NCBI RefSeq assembly: GCF_902459685.1
Contig: NZ_CABPSF010000010.1
Span: 169,570 to 233,569 of the forward strand
Direction: 5' to 3'
Origin: Pandoraea iniqua
GTDB taxonomy: Bacteria > Pseudomonadota > Gammaproteobacteria > Burkholderiales > Burkholderiaceae
DNA: 64,000 bases
In this document: positions 44,298 to 54,324 of the stretch, in pieces
How positions within the stretch are numbered: the first letter of the stretch is position 1
Layout: each line of letters starts with the position of its first letter
The notes under the pieces: generated by a model
The model's input: the letters and a program-made list of their open reading frames with translations, nothing else
Databases searched by the model: none
What the model was told of the DNA's origin: nothing
Translations under genes and position numbers: made by a program

Positions 44298-47089
44298 TTG
44301 TCCTGTTTCTTGAGCAGCAGGATCGTGGCGCCCAGAATCACGGGCACGGCGACGAGCATCGGCCAGAAGGCATTGCCGAGGTCGGCAAACCCGAGCGCCT
44401 TGTTGAAGACGCCCCGGCTGATGATCAGCATGTAGGTCGCCGGGTAGATCTCGCCGATGAACCGGCCCGAACCCTCCATCGACGGCACCGGCGTGAGCAT
44501 GCCCGAGAACTGAATCGCCGGGATCATGGTGCCGATCATCGTGAAGAACAGGGCCGCGATCTGGCTGCGGGTAAAGGTGGACGCGAGCAGGCCGATGCCT
44601 GTGGCAACCACGTTGAAGATGAAGATGGCTGTGAGCAACGTGAAGAAGCTGCCCTTGATCGGCACGCCGAAGAGCGTCACGGCGATCAGCGCCATGAGCA
44701 GGAAGTTCAGCATGGCGAGCGCCACGTACGGAATCTGTTTGCCGATGAGAAATTCGGTGCGGGTGACCGGCGTGACATACAGATTCAGGATCGATCCGAG
44801 CTCTTTCTCGCGCACGACGGACAGCGCCGTGAGCATTGCCGGCAACATCAGCAGCAACAACGGAATGACGGCGGGCACCATGGCCGGCAGACTCTTCACA
44901 TCCGGGTTGTAGCGGTATCGAGTCTCGATGTCGAGCGAGGCGTTCGCGCGCACGCCGAGGCGTCGCAACGACTGATCGGCCAGCCAGTTCTGGTGCATCC
45001 CTTGTACGTAACCCTGCACGGTCTCCGCCCGCATCGGCATCGCGCCGTCGATCCACGCGCCGATCTGCACGTTCTTGCCGCGCGATACGTCGCGGGCAAA
45101 GCCCGGTGGAATCTCAATCGCCAATGCCAGTTCGCCGTTACGCAGGCGCCGGTCCATATCGTCGTAGTCGACGATCGGCGGCTGCTCGATGAAGTAGCGC
45201 GAGCCCGCGATATTGAGCGCGTAGTTCTGACTCAGCGTGGTCTGGTCACGATCAAGCACGGCGTAGCGCAGGTCTTCCACGTCCATGCTGATGCCGTAGC
45301 CCATCACCAGCATCAACACCAGCGAGCCGACGAGCGCCAGCGTGGCGCGTACCGGGTCGCGCTGCAACTCCAGCGTTTCGCGCCACAGATAGCTGATCAT
45401 GCGGCCGAACGAAAACGCTTTGCGTTGCGTGTGTGCGGTCTCAGTGGGCGCTGCGGCGACGGGTTCGGTCTTCGGCGACTCGGGCGCTTCAGGCGTGCCG
45501 CCGCCCGCTTCCACGAGATATTCGATGAACGCCTGCTCCAGCGTCGCGGCGCCCTTGTCTTTCGTAATCTTGGCGGGCGGGTCCGAGACCAGCACGCGCC
45601 CGGCGTGCATCAGCGAGATGCGGTCGCAGCGGTCGGCCTCGTTCATGAAGTGCGTGGAGATGAAGATCGTCACGCGGTCGCGCCGCGAGAGCTCCACCAG
45701 CAGGCGCCAGAAGTTGTCGCGTGCCACCGGATCGACGCCGGACGTCGGTTCATCGAGAATCAGCAACTCGGGCTGATGCACCATTGCCACGGCGAGCGAC
45801 AGGCGCTGACGCATGCCGAGCGGAATGCTGTCGGGCAGGGCGTCGAGCACGTCGGCCAGACCGAAGCGCAGCACCATCTCGTCCACGCGCGCGCTCACTT
45901 CCGCCTCGGGCACGTGAAACAAACGCGCGTGCAGCACCAGATTCTGATGCACGGTCAGCTCGGTGTAGAGCGAAAACGCCTGCGACATGTAACCCACGCG
46001 ACGGCGGGTATCGATGTCTTTCGGATTGACCTCGCGACCGAATAGCCACGCTTGGCCTTCGCTGGCTTCCAGCAGGCCGGTGAGCATTTTCATCGTGGTC
46101 GATTTGCCGCAGCCGTTCGAGCCGAGAAAGCCGAAAATCTCGCCGCGCTGAATGCGGAAATCCACATGATCGACCGCTACGAAATCGCCGAAGCGCATCG
46201 TGAGGCCCTTGGCTTCGATGGCAATCTCGGTGTGTTCGTCGATATGCAGCGGCGGAATGACGACGGGCTCATAACCGAGTTTCTTGTCGTCGGGCAGCAG
46301 ATCGATGAACGCCGCTTCGAGATTGTCGCGATGCGTACGGGCGAGCAGCTCGGCCGGCGTGCCGGTCGCGAGCACTTTGCCTGCGTCCATCGCCACCAGC
46401 CAGTCGAAGCGCTGCGCCTCGTCCATATAGGCGGTGGCGACGATCACGCTCATGGTCGGCCGCTCGCGGCGAATGCGCGCAATCAGATCCCAGAACTGTG
46501 CGCGGGCGAGCGGATCGACGCCGGTCGTCGGCTCGTCGAGAATCAGCAGGTCGGGATCGTGAATCAGCGCGCAGCACAGACCGAGCTTCTGCTTCATGCC
46601 GCCCGAGAGCTTGCCCGCAGGCCGTGCGAGGAAGGGGGCTAGCCCGGTGCTGCGCGTCAGGTCGTCAATGCGGCGGCGACGCTCGGCGGCGTCGTGCCCG
46701 AACAGGCGCGCGAAGAATTGCAGATTCTCTTCGACGGAGAGCGTCGGATACAGGTTCTTGCCCAGCCCCTGCGGCATGTAAGCGATGCGCGGGCACACGA
46801 GGTCACGGTGCACCTTGCTGGCCATGTCGCCGCCGAGCGCTTCCACGGTGCCCGTTTGTACCGCGCGCGCGCCGGCAATCAGCGAGAGCAGCGTGGACTT
46901 GCCCACGCCGTCCGGGCCGATCAGACCGACCATGCGGTTCGCGGGGATATCGATCGAAACATCGTCGAGTGCGACGGTCTTGCGGCCGTAACGCAGCGTG
47001 ACACCCGCAACGTGCACGACGGGCATTGCGCTGTCGCTTTCGTTACCGCTGCCGCTGCCGCCGGCAGGAGGAGGGAGGGGCGCCGTCAT
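44294..47089 (-). CDS. Fused double ABC ATPase and ABC-2 permease (RbbA/YhiH-like)
   Basis: A 931-residue protein with two nucleotide-binding domains (about 24-270 and 288-530) and a C-terminal ABC-2 permease (about 565-925). Domain 1: Walker [10 protein letters not shown] (58-66), signature LSGGMKQKL, Walker [11 protein letters not shown], but ATAYMDEA where the switch histidine is expected. Domain 2: Walker [11 protein letters not shown]-loop STHFMNEA intact, signature altered to PLGMRQRL. One of the two ATP sites is thus canonical and the other degenerate. In E. coli RbbA was reported as ribosome-associated; here the HlyD and outer-membrane partners point to an envelope exporter. It is coupled to the next permease by ATGA. 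Confidence 0.92.
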   Translation of the reverse strand: MTAPLPPPAGGSGSGNESDSAMPVVHVAGVTLRYGRKTVALDDVSIDIPANRMVGLIGPDGVGKSTLLSLIAGARAVQTGTVEALGGDMASKVHRDLVCPRIAYMPQGLGKNLYPTLSVEENLQFFARLFGHDAAERRRRIDDLTRSTGLAPFLARPAGKLSGGMKQKLGLCCALIHDPDLLILDEPTTGVDPLARAQFWDLIARIRRERPTMSVIVATAYMDEAQRFDWLVAMDAGKVLATGTPAELLARTHRDNLEAAFIDLLPDDKKLGYEPVVIPPLHIDEHTEIAIEAKGLTMRFGDFVAVDHVDFRIQRGEIFGFLGSNGCGKSTTMKMLTGLLEASEGQAWLFGREVNPKDIDTRRRVGYMSQAFSLYTELTVHQNLVLHARLFHVPEAEVSARVDEMVLRFGLADVLDALPDSIPLGMRQRLSLAVAMVHQPELLILDEPTSGVDPVARDNFWRLLVELSRRDRVTIFISTHFMNEADRCDRISLMHAGRVLVSDPPAKITKDKGAATLEQAFIEYLVEAGGGTPEAPESPKTEPVAAAPTETAHTQRKAFSFGRMISYLWRETLELQRDPVRATLALVGSLVLMLVMGYGISMDVEDLRYAVLDRDQTTLSQNYALNIAGSRYFIEQPPIVDYDDMDRRLRNGELALAIEIPPGFARDVSRGKNVQIGAWIDGAMPMRAETVQGYVQGMHQNWLADQSLRRLGVRANASLDIETRYRYNPDVKSLPAMVPAVIPLLLLMLPAMLTALSVVREKELGSILNLYVTPVTRTEFLIGKQIPYVALAMLNFLLMALIAVTLFGVPIKGSFFTLLTAIFIFNVVATGIGLLASTFTRSQIAALFFTMIGTMIPAIQFSGMLTPVPSMEGSGRFIGEIYPATYMLIISRGVFNKALGFADLGNAFWPMLVAVPVILGATILLLKKQDK

Positions 47090-47099
47090 GATGCGGCGC

Positions 47100-48173
47100 T
47101 CACTGCGGCAGCTTGGTCTGCAACTGGGCCGGCCACGCTTCCTGACTATCGGTCTTCACCCACGCGACACCGGGCAGGCCGGTCTTCACGAGTTTCAGAT
47201 GCTGTTGCAGCAGTTCGGGCGAAATTTGCGCGCGCACGCGGAACATCAGCTTCTGGCGCTCGCTCTCGGTTTCCACCGTCTTCGGTGTGAACTGCGCGGT
47301 GCTCGAGACGAACGAGATGTTCGCGGGAATGACGAACTGCGGCGCGGCGTCGAGAATGATGCGCGCTTCGGCACCCATGGCGAGACGCCCGGCCACGGTT
47401 TCGGGCAGGAAGAACGTCATGTACACGTCCGACAGATCGACCAGATTCAGTACTTTTCCACCGGCCGCCAGCACTTCGCCGGGCTGCGCCACGCGGTATT
47501 GCACGCGGCCGTCTCGCGGGGCTTTCAGGTCACTGTCGGTGATGTCGGCTTCGATGCGGTTGACGGTGGCCTGCGCGGCTTCGACGGTCGATTTGGCACC
47601 GGTGACTTGCGCGTTGGCCGCTTCCACTGCCGATTGCGCGGCGGCGATCTGTGCGCGTGCAGCGTTCACGGCGGCGCGCGAACTGCGCACGCGCGCGCGG
47701 TCGTCATCGAGCTCCTGCACCGACGACGCGCCTTCCTTCGAGAGCGTTTCCGAGCGGGCGAGACGGCGTTGGGCAGCATCGAGTTCGGCTTCGCGTGCGG
47801 CGGCGTTGGCTTCTGCCGTGGCCTTGTCCGACACTCGGGCCGCGGCTTGCGCCTGAATGGCGGCGACGTTGGTGACGGCCTGCTGATACTGCGCACGCGC
47901 TTCGTCACGCTGCGCGTTGAGCGTGTCGATCTGCATCTTGGCGAGCACTTGCCCCGCTTTGACGAAGTCGCCTTCCCTCACGTAGATATCCAGCACGCGC
48001 CCGCCGAGCTTGGTGGCGACGTCGACTTCGGTGGCTTCGATACGTCCGTTGCCGCTGGCAAAGCCTGCCCCCGGGCCGGTGTGGCTATAGGTCTTCCATC
48101 CGTACCAGCCCAAGCCGATGACGACCAGCACGATCAGTGCGGGAACCAGTTTCTTGGCGTTCGGAAGCGTCAT
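47100..48173 (-). CDS. HlyD-family periplasmic adaptor
   Basis: A 357-residue membrane fusion protein. One N-terminal membrane anchor (about 8-28, [18 protein letters not shown]) is followed by a lipoyl half-motif ([19 protein letters not shown]), a long Ala/Gln/Arg coiled coil (about 85-210), the second lipoyl part ([20 protein letters not shown]) and a beta-barrel domain. It bridges the ABC exporter in the inner membrane and the outer-membrane factor encoded 17 bp upstream. The layout matches the YbhG/YhiI type adaptors that pair with RbbA-like or YbhFSR exporters. Confidence 0.93.
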   Translation of the reverse strand: MTLPNAKKLVPALIVLVVIGLGWYGWKTYSHTGPGAGFASGNGRIEATEVDVATKLGGRVLDIYVREGDFVKAGQVLAKMQIDTLNAQRDEARAQYQQAVTNVAAIQAQAAARVSDKATAEANAAAREAELDAAQRRLARSETLSKEGASSVQELDDDRARVRSSRAAVNAARAQIAAAQSAVEAANAQVTGAKSTVEAAQATVNRIEADITDSDLKAPRDGRVQYRVAQPGEVLAAGGKVLNLVDLSDVYMTFFLPETVAGRLAMGAEARIILDAAPQFVIPANISFVSSTAQFTPKTVETESERQKLMFRVRAQISPELLQQHLKLVKTGLPGVAWVKTDSQEAWPAQLQTKLPQ

Positions 48174-48190
48174 GTTCGTTGACCTCTTGA

Positions 48191-49792
48191 TTATTGGACG
48201 GGCTGCGCAGGGGCTGTGGCCGCCGTGCCGGAGACGCTTTGCGTCGAGGGCACGATCACACGTGGCGTGCGTGCGAACGGACCACCGGGCGCGTCGGCCG
48301 CGGGCATCAGGCGGCTGCCGCCGCCAAGCGCCGAGTAGAGCGAGACGCGCGCCGAGAGCAGCGCGCGGCGCGTCTGCACCGTCTGTTGTTCGATAGCGAG
48401 TAAATCGCGCTGGGCGTCGAGCACTTCGAGGAAGGCTGCGGCGCCGTGGTCGTAACGCAATTTGGCCAAACGAGCGCGCTCGGCTTGCGCGTCCTGCGTC
48501 GCTTGCAGAATCGTCACCTGCTGGGCGAGCCAGTGACGCGCGCTCAGTGCGTCGGCCACATCGCGAAATGCGCCCTGAATCGTCTTCTCGTAGTTCGCGA
48601 CCGATTCCACGCGCCGTGCTTCGGCCAGATCGAGATTGTTCACGAGACGCCCGCCCTGAAAGATCGGGATATTGATGCTCGGTGTAAATGCCCACGCGGC
48701 ACTGCCGGCCTTGAACAGGCCGTCGAGTGCGCTGCTGGCCGTGCCTACCGATCCGGTGAGCGTGATCTGCGGGAAGAACGCGGCACGCGCGGCACCGATG
48801 TTCGCGTGCGCGGCGCGCAGTTGATATTCGGCGGCGATGATGTCGGGGCGGTCTTCGAGCAACGCCGACGGCAGGCCGGGTTCGAGATCGCGCATCAGCG
48901 CGGCATCGTCGACCGTACGGTCGAGGGCGCGCGGTGAGGTATCGATGGGCGCGCCCACTAAGACCTGCAAGGCATGCGCCTGCACGGCACGCTGTTGTTC
49001 AAGCTGCGTGACCAGAGCGCGCGCTTGTTGCCACAACGTGGTGACTTCGGTCAGATCGAGCTTCGACGTAGAACCGACTTGCTCGCGGCGCGTGAAGATG
49101 CGCAACGACTCGGCGCGGCTGTCGACGGTTTGCTGTGCCAGCGTAAGGCGCTCGTCGTATTCGCGCAGGCTCAGCCACGTCTGGGCAACTTGCGTGATCA
49201 GGCTCAGTTCGAGCGCGCGGCGGGAGGCGTCGGACGCCAGATAGTCATCCAGCGCGGCATCTTTCAGATTGCGAATGCGGCCCCAGAAGTCGAGCTCCCA
49301 TGAGGCGAGGCCCAGTCCGACCTGATATTGACTGCTGATATACGGGTTGCCGGTGAGGCTCAGATCGCCGGGCAGACGCTGACGGGTTTCACTCGCGCCC
49401 ACGCCCAGTGACGGAAACAAATCGGCGCGTTGAATGCCGTACACCGCACGCGCCTGCTCGACACGCGAGAGCGCCACGCGCAAGTCGCGGTTATTGGCCA
49501 GCGCGGTTTCGATGAGACTGCGTAACTGCGGATCGGCAAAGTACTCGCCCCAGCTCAACGTGGCGGCGGGTTGCGATGCAGCGGTTGCGGGTGAGGTGGA
49601 TGCCGTCGGTGCTGTGGGTGCATCGGGCGCCCAAGCGCCTGCGATCGGCGCCGCGGGGCGCTCGTAGGTCGGCGCCATCGAAATACACGCGCTCAGTGTG
49701 CTGAGTGCGGTCACGATAAGTGCGGCTTTGGCAGACGTCGCGAGGGTATTCGCAACGCCCGAACGCCTACGTGAATTGCATGGTTTCGCCAT
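48191..49792 (-). CDS. NodT-family outer-membrane efflux lipoprotein
   Basis: A 533-residue TolC-like channel. The signal peptide ends in the lipobox LSAC ([16 protein letters not shown]), so it is lipidated. Two OEP repeats follow (about 90-280 and 300-490) with [51 protein letters not shown] and [12 protein letters not shown], all typical of NodT/OprM proteins. The ATG at 49792 has GGGAGG upstream; a longer frame adds 17 residues. It is the first gene of a four-gene tripartite exporter (OMF, HlyD, fused ATPase-permease, permease). Confidence 0.92.
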   Translation of the reverse strand: MAKPCNSRRRSGVANTLATSAKAALIVTALSTLSACISMAPTYERPAAPIAGAWAPDAPTAPTASTSPATAASQPAATLSWGEYFADPQLRSLIETALANNRDLRVALSRVEQARAVYGIQRADLFPSLGVGASETRQRLPGDLSLTGNPYISSQYQVGLGLASWELDFWGRIRNLKDAALDDYLASDASRRALELSLITQVAQTWLSLREYDERLTLAQQTVDSRAESLRIFTRREQVGSTSKLDLTEVTTLWQQARALVTQLEQQRAVQAHALQVLVGAPIDTSPRALDRTVDDAALMRDLEPGLPSALLEDRPDIIAAEYQLRAAHANIGAARAAFFPQITLTGSVGTASSALDGLFKAGSAAWAFTPSINIPIFQGGRLVNNLDLAEARRVESVANYEKTIQGAFRDVADALSARHWLAQQVTILQATQDAQAERARLAKLRYDHGAAAFLEVLDAQRDLLAIEQQTVQTRRALLSARVSLYSALGGGSRLMPAADAPGGPFARTPRVIVPSTQSVSGTAATAPAQPVQ

Positions 49793-49896
49793 AGATGTTT
49801 CGGCCTCCCGAAGGACATGCCAACTATAGCGTGGTGACGTCAATCGGCGTATACCAAAGTGGCCGAAAAAAAGCGAACGGTTGTGCTAAATCAACA

Positions 49897-49934
49897 AGGG
49901 CCCCGAATCGAGTAGAGGATCGATTCGGAGCCCT
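49897..49934 (-). terminator. Hairpin terminator after trpE
   Basis: On the minus strand AGGGCTCCGAATCGA and TCGATTCGGGGCCCT pair in a 15-bp stem with one mismatch and an 8-nt loop, followed by TTGTTGATTT. It separates trpE from the exporter genes and would isolate them from the trp transcript. Confidence 0.6.
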
Positions 49935-50025
49935 GCTTATTTCAGCGCTTATGCCTATGAAATATAAGTAAAGCGCTCGCGTTTCAAACAGCAACCGGCT
50001 TCACTTTGGTGCAACGCCGTGCGGA

Positions 50026-51531
50026 TCAGTACTCGGCGTCGAGTCCGTCCTGCACCTGCTCGGCAGCGCGCAACACGGCGCGTGCCTTGTTCTCCGTCTC
50101 TTGCCATTCCGATTCGGGGACCGAGTCGGCAACGATACCGGCAGCGGCTTGCACATAGAGGTTGCCGTCCTTCACGATGCCCGTGCGAATGGCGATCGCC
50201 ACGTCCATCTCGCCGCCGAACGACAGGTAGCCCACGGCGCCGCCGTACAGGCCGCGCTTGACGGGTTCGAGTTCGTCGATCAACTCCATGGCGCGAACCT
50301 TCGGTGCGCCGGTGAGCGTGCCTGCCGGGAAGGTGGCGCGCAACACGTCGATGTTCGACAAGCCGTCTTGCAGGCGGCCTTCGACCGAGCTCACGATGTG
50401 CTGCACGTGCGAGTACTTCTCGATGATCATCTTGTCGGTGACTTCTACCGTACCGGTTTGCGCGATACGGCCCACGTCGTTGCGCGCCAGATCGATGAGC
50501 ATGACATGTTCGGCAATTTCCTTCGGATCGCCAAGCAATTCGGTAGCGAGTTCCGCATCGCGCTCGGGCGTGGCGCCACGCGGGCGGGTGCCGGCGAGCG
50601 GGCGGATCGTCACGATTTCATGCACGCCGTCCGGCGTTTGACGACGCTCCTGACGCACGAGGATCTCGGGCGACGCGCCGACCACCTGAAAGTCGCCGAA
50701 ATTGTAGAAGTACATGTACGGCGACGGGTTGAGCGAGCGCAGGGCGCGATACAGCGAGAGCGGCGAGTCGCGATACGGCTTGATCAGGCGCTGGCCAACC
50801 TGCACCTGCATCAGCTCACCGGCTGCGATGGCTTCCTTGGCCTTCGCGACGGCGGCCAGATAGTCGGGCTTGGCGAATTCACGGAAGGTTTCGGTGCGCA
50901 CGCTGCCGGAGGTGACCGGCGCGTCGACGGGCGCCTTCAGGCGGGCGCGCAGATCGCGCAGTCGCAGGCGCGCCTTCGAATAGGCTTCGGGCTGCGTCGG
51001 GTCGGCGTAGATGATGAGATAGAGCTTGCCGGTGAGGTTGTCGATCACGGCGAGTTCTTCCGTGAGCAGCAACTGGATGTCGGGCAGGTTCAGGTCGTCG
51101 CGCGGCGTGGTGTGCGCGAGCTTCTTCTCGATGTAGCGCACGGCGTCGTAGCCGAAGTAACCGGCGAGACCACCGGCAAAGCGCGGCATGCCCGGGCGCA
51201 GCGCGACTTTGAAGCGCGCCTGAAACTGGGTGATGAACTCGAGCGGGTCGCCCTCGTGTGTTTCGACGACGACGCCGTCGCGCACGACTTCGGTCTTGGG
51301 GCCGAAGCTGCGCAGCAGCGTGTGGGCCGACAGGCCGATGAACGAGTAGCGGCCGAAGCGCTCGCCGCCGACGACCGATTCGAGCAGGAAGGTGTTCGCA
51401 CCGCGCCGGTCGCCCAAGGCCAGCTTGAGATAGAGCGAGAGGGGCGTGTCGAGATCGGCGAAGGCTTCGGCGATCAGGGGAATGCGGTTATAGCCTTCGT
51501 TGGCCAGCGATTTGAATTCGAGTTCGGTCAT
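50026..51531 (-). CDS. trpE: Anthranilate synthase component I
   Basis: Makes anthranilate from chorismate with ammonia from TrpG. The 501 residues include the feedback site LLES (49-52) with the following GGERFGRYSFIG, and the chorismate-binding domain with IRPLAGTRPRGATPERD, ELLGDPKEIAEHVMLIDLARNDVG and the C-terminal GGEMDVAIAIRTGI. The ATG at 51531 is preferred to an upstream TTG. It is separated from trpG by about 9.9 kb, an unusual split. A 14-residue Trp-rich leader lies 325 bp upstream. Confidence 0.97.
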   Translation of the reverse strand: MTELEFKSLANEGYNRIPLIAEAFADLDTPLSLYLKLALGDRRGANTFLLESVVGGERFGRYSFIGLSAHTLLRSFGPKTEVVRDGVVVETHEGDPLEFITQFQARFKVALRPGMPRFAGGLAGYFGYDAVRYIEKKLAHTTPRDDLNLPDIQLLLTEELAVIDNLTGKLYLIIYADPTQPEAYSKARLRLRDLRARLKAPVDAPVTSGSVRTETFREFAKPDYLAAVAKAKEAIAAGELMQVQVGQRLIKPYRDSPLSLYRALRSLNPSPYMYFYNFGDFQVVGASPEILVRQERRQTPDGVHEIVTIRPLAGTRPRGATPERDAELATELLGDPKEIAEHVMLIDLARNDVGRIAQTGTVEVTDKMIIEKYSHVQHIVSSVEGRLQDGLSNIDVLRATFPAGTLTGAPKVRAMELIDELEPVKRGLYGGAVGYLSFGGEMDVAIAIRTGIVKDGNLYVQAAAGIVADSVPESEWQETENKARAVLRAAEQVQDGLDAEY

Positions 51532-51680
51532 GGTGCACTCTGCCTGCAAGTTTGCCGGCGGGTGGTCCCGCAGATTCGGCGTGGATTGGCGTTAAGAAAA
51601 CCTGAAAGGTATTTCGGGGAGGCCGACCTGCGGTCGAACTGCATCGCTCGTGCACTCCTCGTCGCCTGCCGGTCTGCGCG

Positions 51681-51765
51681 CGCACCGTCAATACGCGCAA
51701 GCGTACGGCGGTGCGACGACAGAATCGTGTCTTGACGAAGACGCGCGCCGTGCAAAACGGCGCGT
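51681..51765 (-). promoter_or_regulatory. Two GC hairpins in the trpE leader
   Basis: CGCGCCG and CGGCGCG (51744-51764, 7-nt loop), then a longer hairpin CGCACCG and CGGTGCG (51681-51715) with an inner GTACGC/GCGTAT stem. They lie between the Trp leader peptide and trpE. Neither is followed by a clear T run, so the attenuating terminator is not proven. Confidence 0.4.
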
Positions 51766-51855
51766 GAGTGCAGCAAATCTTGGGAACAACAACGATGCAA
51801 GAAACGGGTTGCTGAAGACGAGCTCCAGCGGTCCCGGCCACCCTGTGAGAAGGGT

Positions 51856-51900
51856 TTAGCAGGACCAGCGTCGCCAGGGCCAGGCCCCCCGGTCGATCAC
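51856..51900 (-). CDS. trpL: trp leader peptide upstream of trpE
   Basis: The 14-codon ORF reads MIDRGAWPWRRWSC from a GTG at 51900 to TAA at 51856, with Trp at residues 7, 9 and 12. ACGGAG lies 7 nt before the GTG, a good ribosome binding site. The frame is also open from an ATG at 51930 (24 residues), but that start has no such site. Three Trp codons in 14, right before the tryptophan gene trpE, fit a classic attenuator leader; E. coli TrpL also has 14 residues. Length and codon content are seen; regulation is inferred. Confidence 0.72.
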   Translation of the reverse strand: MIDRGAWPWRRWSC

Positions 51901-51973
51901 GCTCAGACTCCGTTTCTTGTTCAGGAACATGCGTTTGAATGCAGTGTGGAAGTTGGCAATGCGCTGAAGGGTT

Positions 51974-52693
51974 TCAGCCAGCCAGTGAGGGCGTCGCCTT
52001 GGGCACGATGGCCCGGGCAGCGCCCAGAATTGAGCCGACTATACCATCGGTGTCAATCGTTTGTATAGATTCGCCATGGTTGTAGCCGTACGGCACCGTG
52101 AGCGACCGGCAGCCCGCTGCGCGCGCCGCCTGAGCGTCGTTGCCCGAGTCGCCGACGAGCACCGCCTGTGCCGGTGCCACCCCGAACGCTTCGCAGGCTT
52201 TCACGAGCGGCATCGGGTCGGGTTTGCGCTTGGGCCACGAATCGCCGCCGTAGACGAGATCGAATTGGTCGAGCAGGCCGTAGTGCTCGAGCAGGCCGAT
52301 GGCGAAGCGATGCTGCTTGTTGGTGATGCAGGCCACCGGCAAACCGGCAGCGCGCAATGCGGCCAGACCCTCGCGTACTTCCGGGTAGAGCGCCGTGTTC
52401 TCGCCGTTGATCGACGTGTAGACGGCTTCGTACGTGTCTTGGGCGCGGCTGAAGTGGGCGTCGATCTCGGTCTCCGAGAAGCGCTCGGCGAGCGTCTTGC
52501 GCACCAGATTGGCCGTGCCCTTGCCCACGAACGTCATCAGGCGCTCGGCCGGCACGGGGGCAGCCCCCAAGTCGGCCAGCATGGCGTTCAGTGCAACGCC
52601 GAAGTCGCCGGCAGTGTCGACGAGGGTGCCGTCGAGGTCGATCAGCACCGCGCGGATGCCGTCCAGATGAATATCGTTCGGGGGGAGGGACAT
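51974..52693 (-). CDS. gph: Phosphoglycolate phosphatase
   Basis: A 239-residue HAD phosphatase that removes 2-phosphoglycolate. Motif I is VLIDLDGTLVDTAGD (nucleophile Asp in DLDGT, about residue 19), motif II ITNKQHR, motif III KPDPMPLVKA and motif IV LVGDSGNDAQAARAAG. The cap domain is the alpha-helical type of Gph. It lies 10 bp after rpe, and its end lies 73 bp before the trp leader. The order rpe-gph-trpE is common in proteobacteria. Confidence 0.94.
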   Translation of the reverse strand: MSLPPNDIHLDGIRAVLIDLDGTLVDTAGDFGVALNAMLADLGAAPVPAERLMTFVGKGTANLVRKTLAERFSETEIDAHFSRAQDTYEAVYTSINGENTALYPEVREGLAALRAAGLPVACITNKQHRFAIGLLEHYGLLDQFDLVYGGDSWPKRKPDPMPLVKACEAFGVAPAQAVLVGDSGNDAQAARAAGCRSLTVPYGYNHGESIQTIDTDGIVGSILGAARAIVPKATPSLAG

Positions 52694-52703
52694 GGTGTCG
52701 GCC

Positions 52704-53414
52704 TTACTTCGTGGCGGGGGTAGCTTTCGCGGCGTTCGCCACGCTGGCCAGTTCCGCGCGCATCTGGTCGATTACCGCCTTGTAGTCGGGCTTGCCGAAA
52801 ATGGCCGAACCGGCCACGAACGTGTCGGCACCGGCCGCGGCGATCTCGGCAATGTTGTCCACTTTCACGCCGCCGTCGATTTCCAGACGGATTTCACGGC
52901 CGGTCTCGGCGGTGTAGGCGTCGATACGGGCACGCACCGCGCGCAGCTTGTTGAGCGCTTCGGGAATGAACGACTGGCCGCCGAAGCCCGGATTGACCGA
53001 CATGATGAGGATCATGTCGAGGCGGTCCATCACGTGATCGAGGTAATTCAGCGGCGTGCCCGGGTTGAACACCAGGCCGGCCTTGCAGCCGTTGTCGCGA
53101 ATCAGGCCCAGCGTGCGGTCGATGTGTTCCGAGGCTTCCGGGTGGAACGTGATCAGATTGGCGCCGGCCTTGGCGAAGTCCGGCACGATGCGGTCAACCG
53201 GGCGTACCATCAGGTGCACGTCGATGGGCACGTCCACGTGGGGGCGGATGGCTTCGCAGACCAGCGGGCCGATGGTCAGGTTGGGAACGTAATGGTTGTC
53301 CATCACGTCGAAGTGAATCCAGTCGGCACCGGCGGCCACGACGTTACGGACTTCTTCGCCCAGCCGGGCAAAGTCGGCGGACAGGATGCTGGGGGCGATG
53401 CAGAATTGCGTCAT
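52704..53414 (-). CDS. rpe: Ribulose-phosphate 3-epimerase
   Basis: Interconverts ribulose-5-phosphate and xylulose-5-phosphate. The 236 residues form a TIM barrel: [17 protein letters not shown] (about 6-22), the metal site in [42 protein letters not shown] and LEIDGGV. The ATG at 53414 gives the family N-terminus; eight further residues upstream are possible. A short Ala/Thr-rich C-terminal tail follows the barrel. Upstream genes are divergent, so it opens the rpe-gph-trpE run. Confidence 0.96.
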   Translation of the reverse strand: MTQFCIAPSILSADFARLGEEVRNVVAAGADWIHFDVMDNHYVPNLTIGPLVCEAIRPHVDVPIDVHLMVRPVDRIVPDFAKAGANLITFHPEASEHIDRTLGLIRDNGCKAGLVFNPGTPLNYLDHVMDRLDMILIMSVNPGFGGQSFIPEALNKLRAVRARIDAYTAETGREIRLEIDGGVKVDNIAEIAAAGADTFVAGSAIFGKPDYKAVIDQMRAELASVANAAKATPATK

Positions 53415-53633
53415 GGCGTGATGGGGCTGGAGCGTCAAAAGCGCTATTTTAAAGCTTTCGCCTGACGCCTGTCTGAAAGCCGGTTGCCCCGTGCGACGAC
53501 TTGCCGCAGAATGCCTTGCAAATCAAGACGACACGCGCTGGACGCGCGGCGGGTGCCCGAATCGAGGGTATCGGCGCCGCCAGCGTGACCAGACAGACCC
53601 AAATACCGCACGTATGCGCAATAGGAACACCCG

Positions 53634-54008
53634 ATGAGCCAGTATGAATTTACCGTCACGGTGCGCCCGCAATACTTGCCCGAGCAGTCGGAACCGGATC
53701 GCCGGCAATTTGCCTTTGCCTACACGATCACGATTCGCAACAGCGGGGAAGTGCCTGCGCAATTGATTTCGCGCCATTGGGTTATCACCGACGGCGACAA
53801 CAAGGTGCAGGAAGTCAACGGACTGGGCGTGGTTGGGCATCAACCGTTCCTGCAACCGGGCGAACAGTTCGAATACACGAGCTGGGCCATGGTCGGCACG
53901 CCGGTCGGCACCATGCGCGGCGAATATTTCTGCGTAGCCGAGGACGGCACGCGCTTTGAAGCGCCGATCGCCGAATTTGCGCTCACCATGCCGCGCACCC
54001 TGCATTGA
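53634..54008 (+). CDS. apaG: ApaG (CorD) protein
   Basis: A 124-residue fibronectin-III-like beta sandwich. It has YEFTVTVRPQYLPEQSEPDR, FAYTITIRNSGEVPAQLISRHWVITDGDNKVQEVNGLGVVGHQP in two pieces and the glycine-rich GEQFEYTSWAMVGTPVGTMRGEY loop, the full family pattern. The protein is linked to Mg2+/Co2+ homeostasis in enterobacteria, and its molecular role is unsettled. It is divergent from rpe. Confidence 0.93.
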   Translation: MSQYEFTVTVRPQYLPEQSEPDRRQFAFAYTITIRNSGEVPAQLISRHWVITDGDNKVQEVNGLGVVGHQPFLQPGEQFEYTSWAMVGTPVGTMRGEYFCVAEDGTRFEAPIAEFALTMPRTLH

Positions 54009-54051
54009 GGGGCGGCATGAGCGAGGCGGGGAACGCAGGGAAGGAGGCTGA

Positions 54052-54324
54052 TCAGCGGCGGTCGTCGGACCAGTCTTCGCGTTTGAGCGGGTCGTCCAGC
54101 GGCTTGGTCGACGCGCGGTCCGCTGGGTCACCGGCATCGATGCCGTCGACCGTATCGCTCGGCATCGGTCGGATCGGCCGCGCCGGCGCTTCCCGCATCT
54201 GGCGCACCCGGCGCGTGGGCGAGGGCCTGCGGCGCATCACAACAATCGCGGCGACGATCACGATCGCCAGCAAGACTTCCGGCAAGACCAGCAAGGCCGG
54301 ATATTCATCGAACAAATTACCCAT
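54052..54324 (-). CDS. Small single-pass membrane protein, function unknown
   Basis: A 90-residue protein starting MGNLFDEYPALLVLPEVLLA. One hydrophobic segment (about 11-30) precedes a charged cytoplasmic tail with many Arg, Pro and Asp residues. The ATG at 54324 has AGGGA about 7 nt upstream. Its start codon overlaps that of mltA head to head by two bases. I do not recognise a family beyond similar short membrane proteins next to mltA and apaG in related bacteria. It converges on apaG. Confidence 0.6.
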   Translation of the reverse strand: MGNLFDEYPALLVLPEVLLAIVIVAAIVVMRRRPSPTRRVRQMREAPARPIRPMPSDTVDGIDAGDPADRASTKPLDDPLKREDWSDDRR

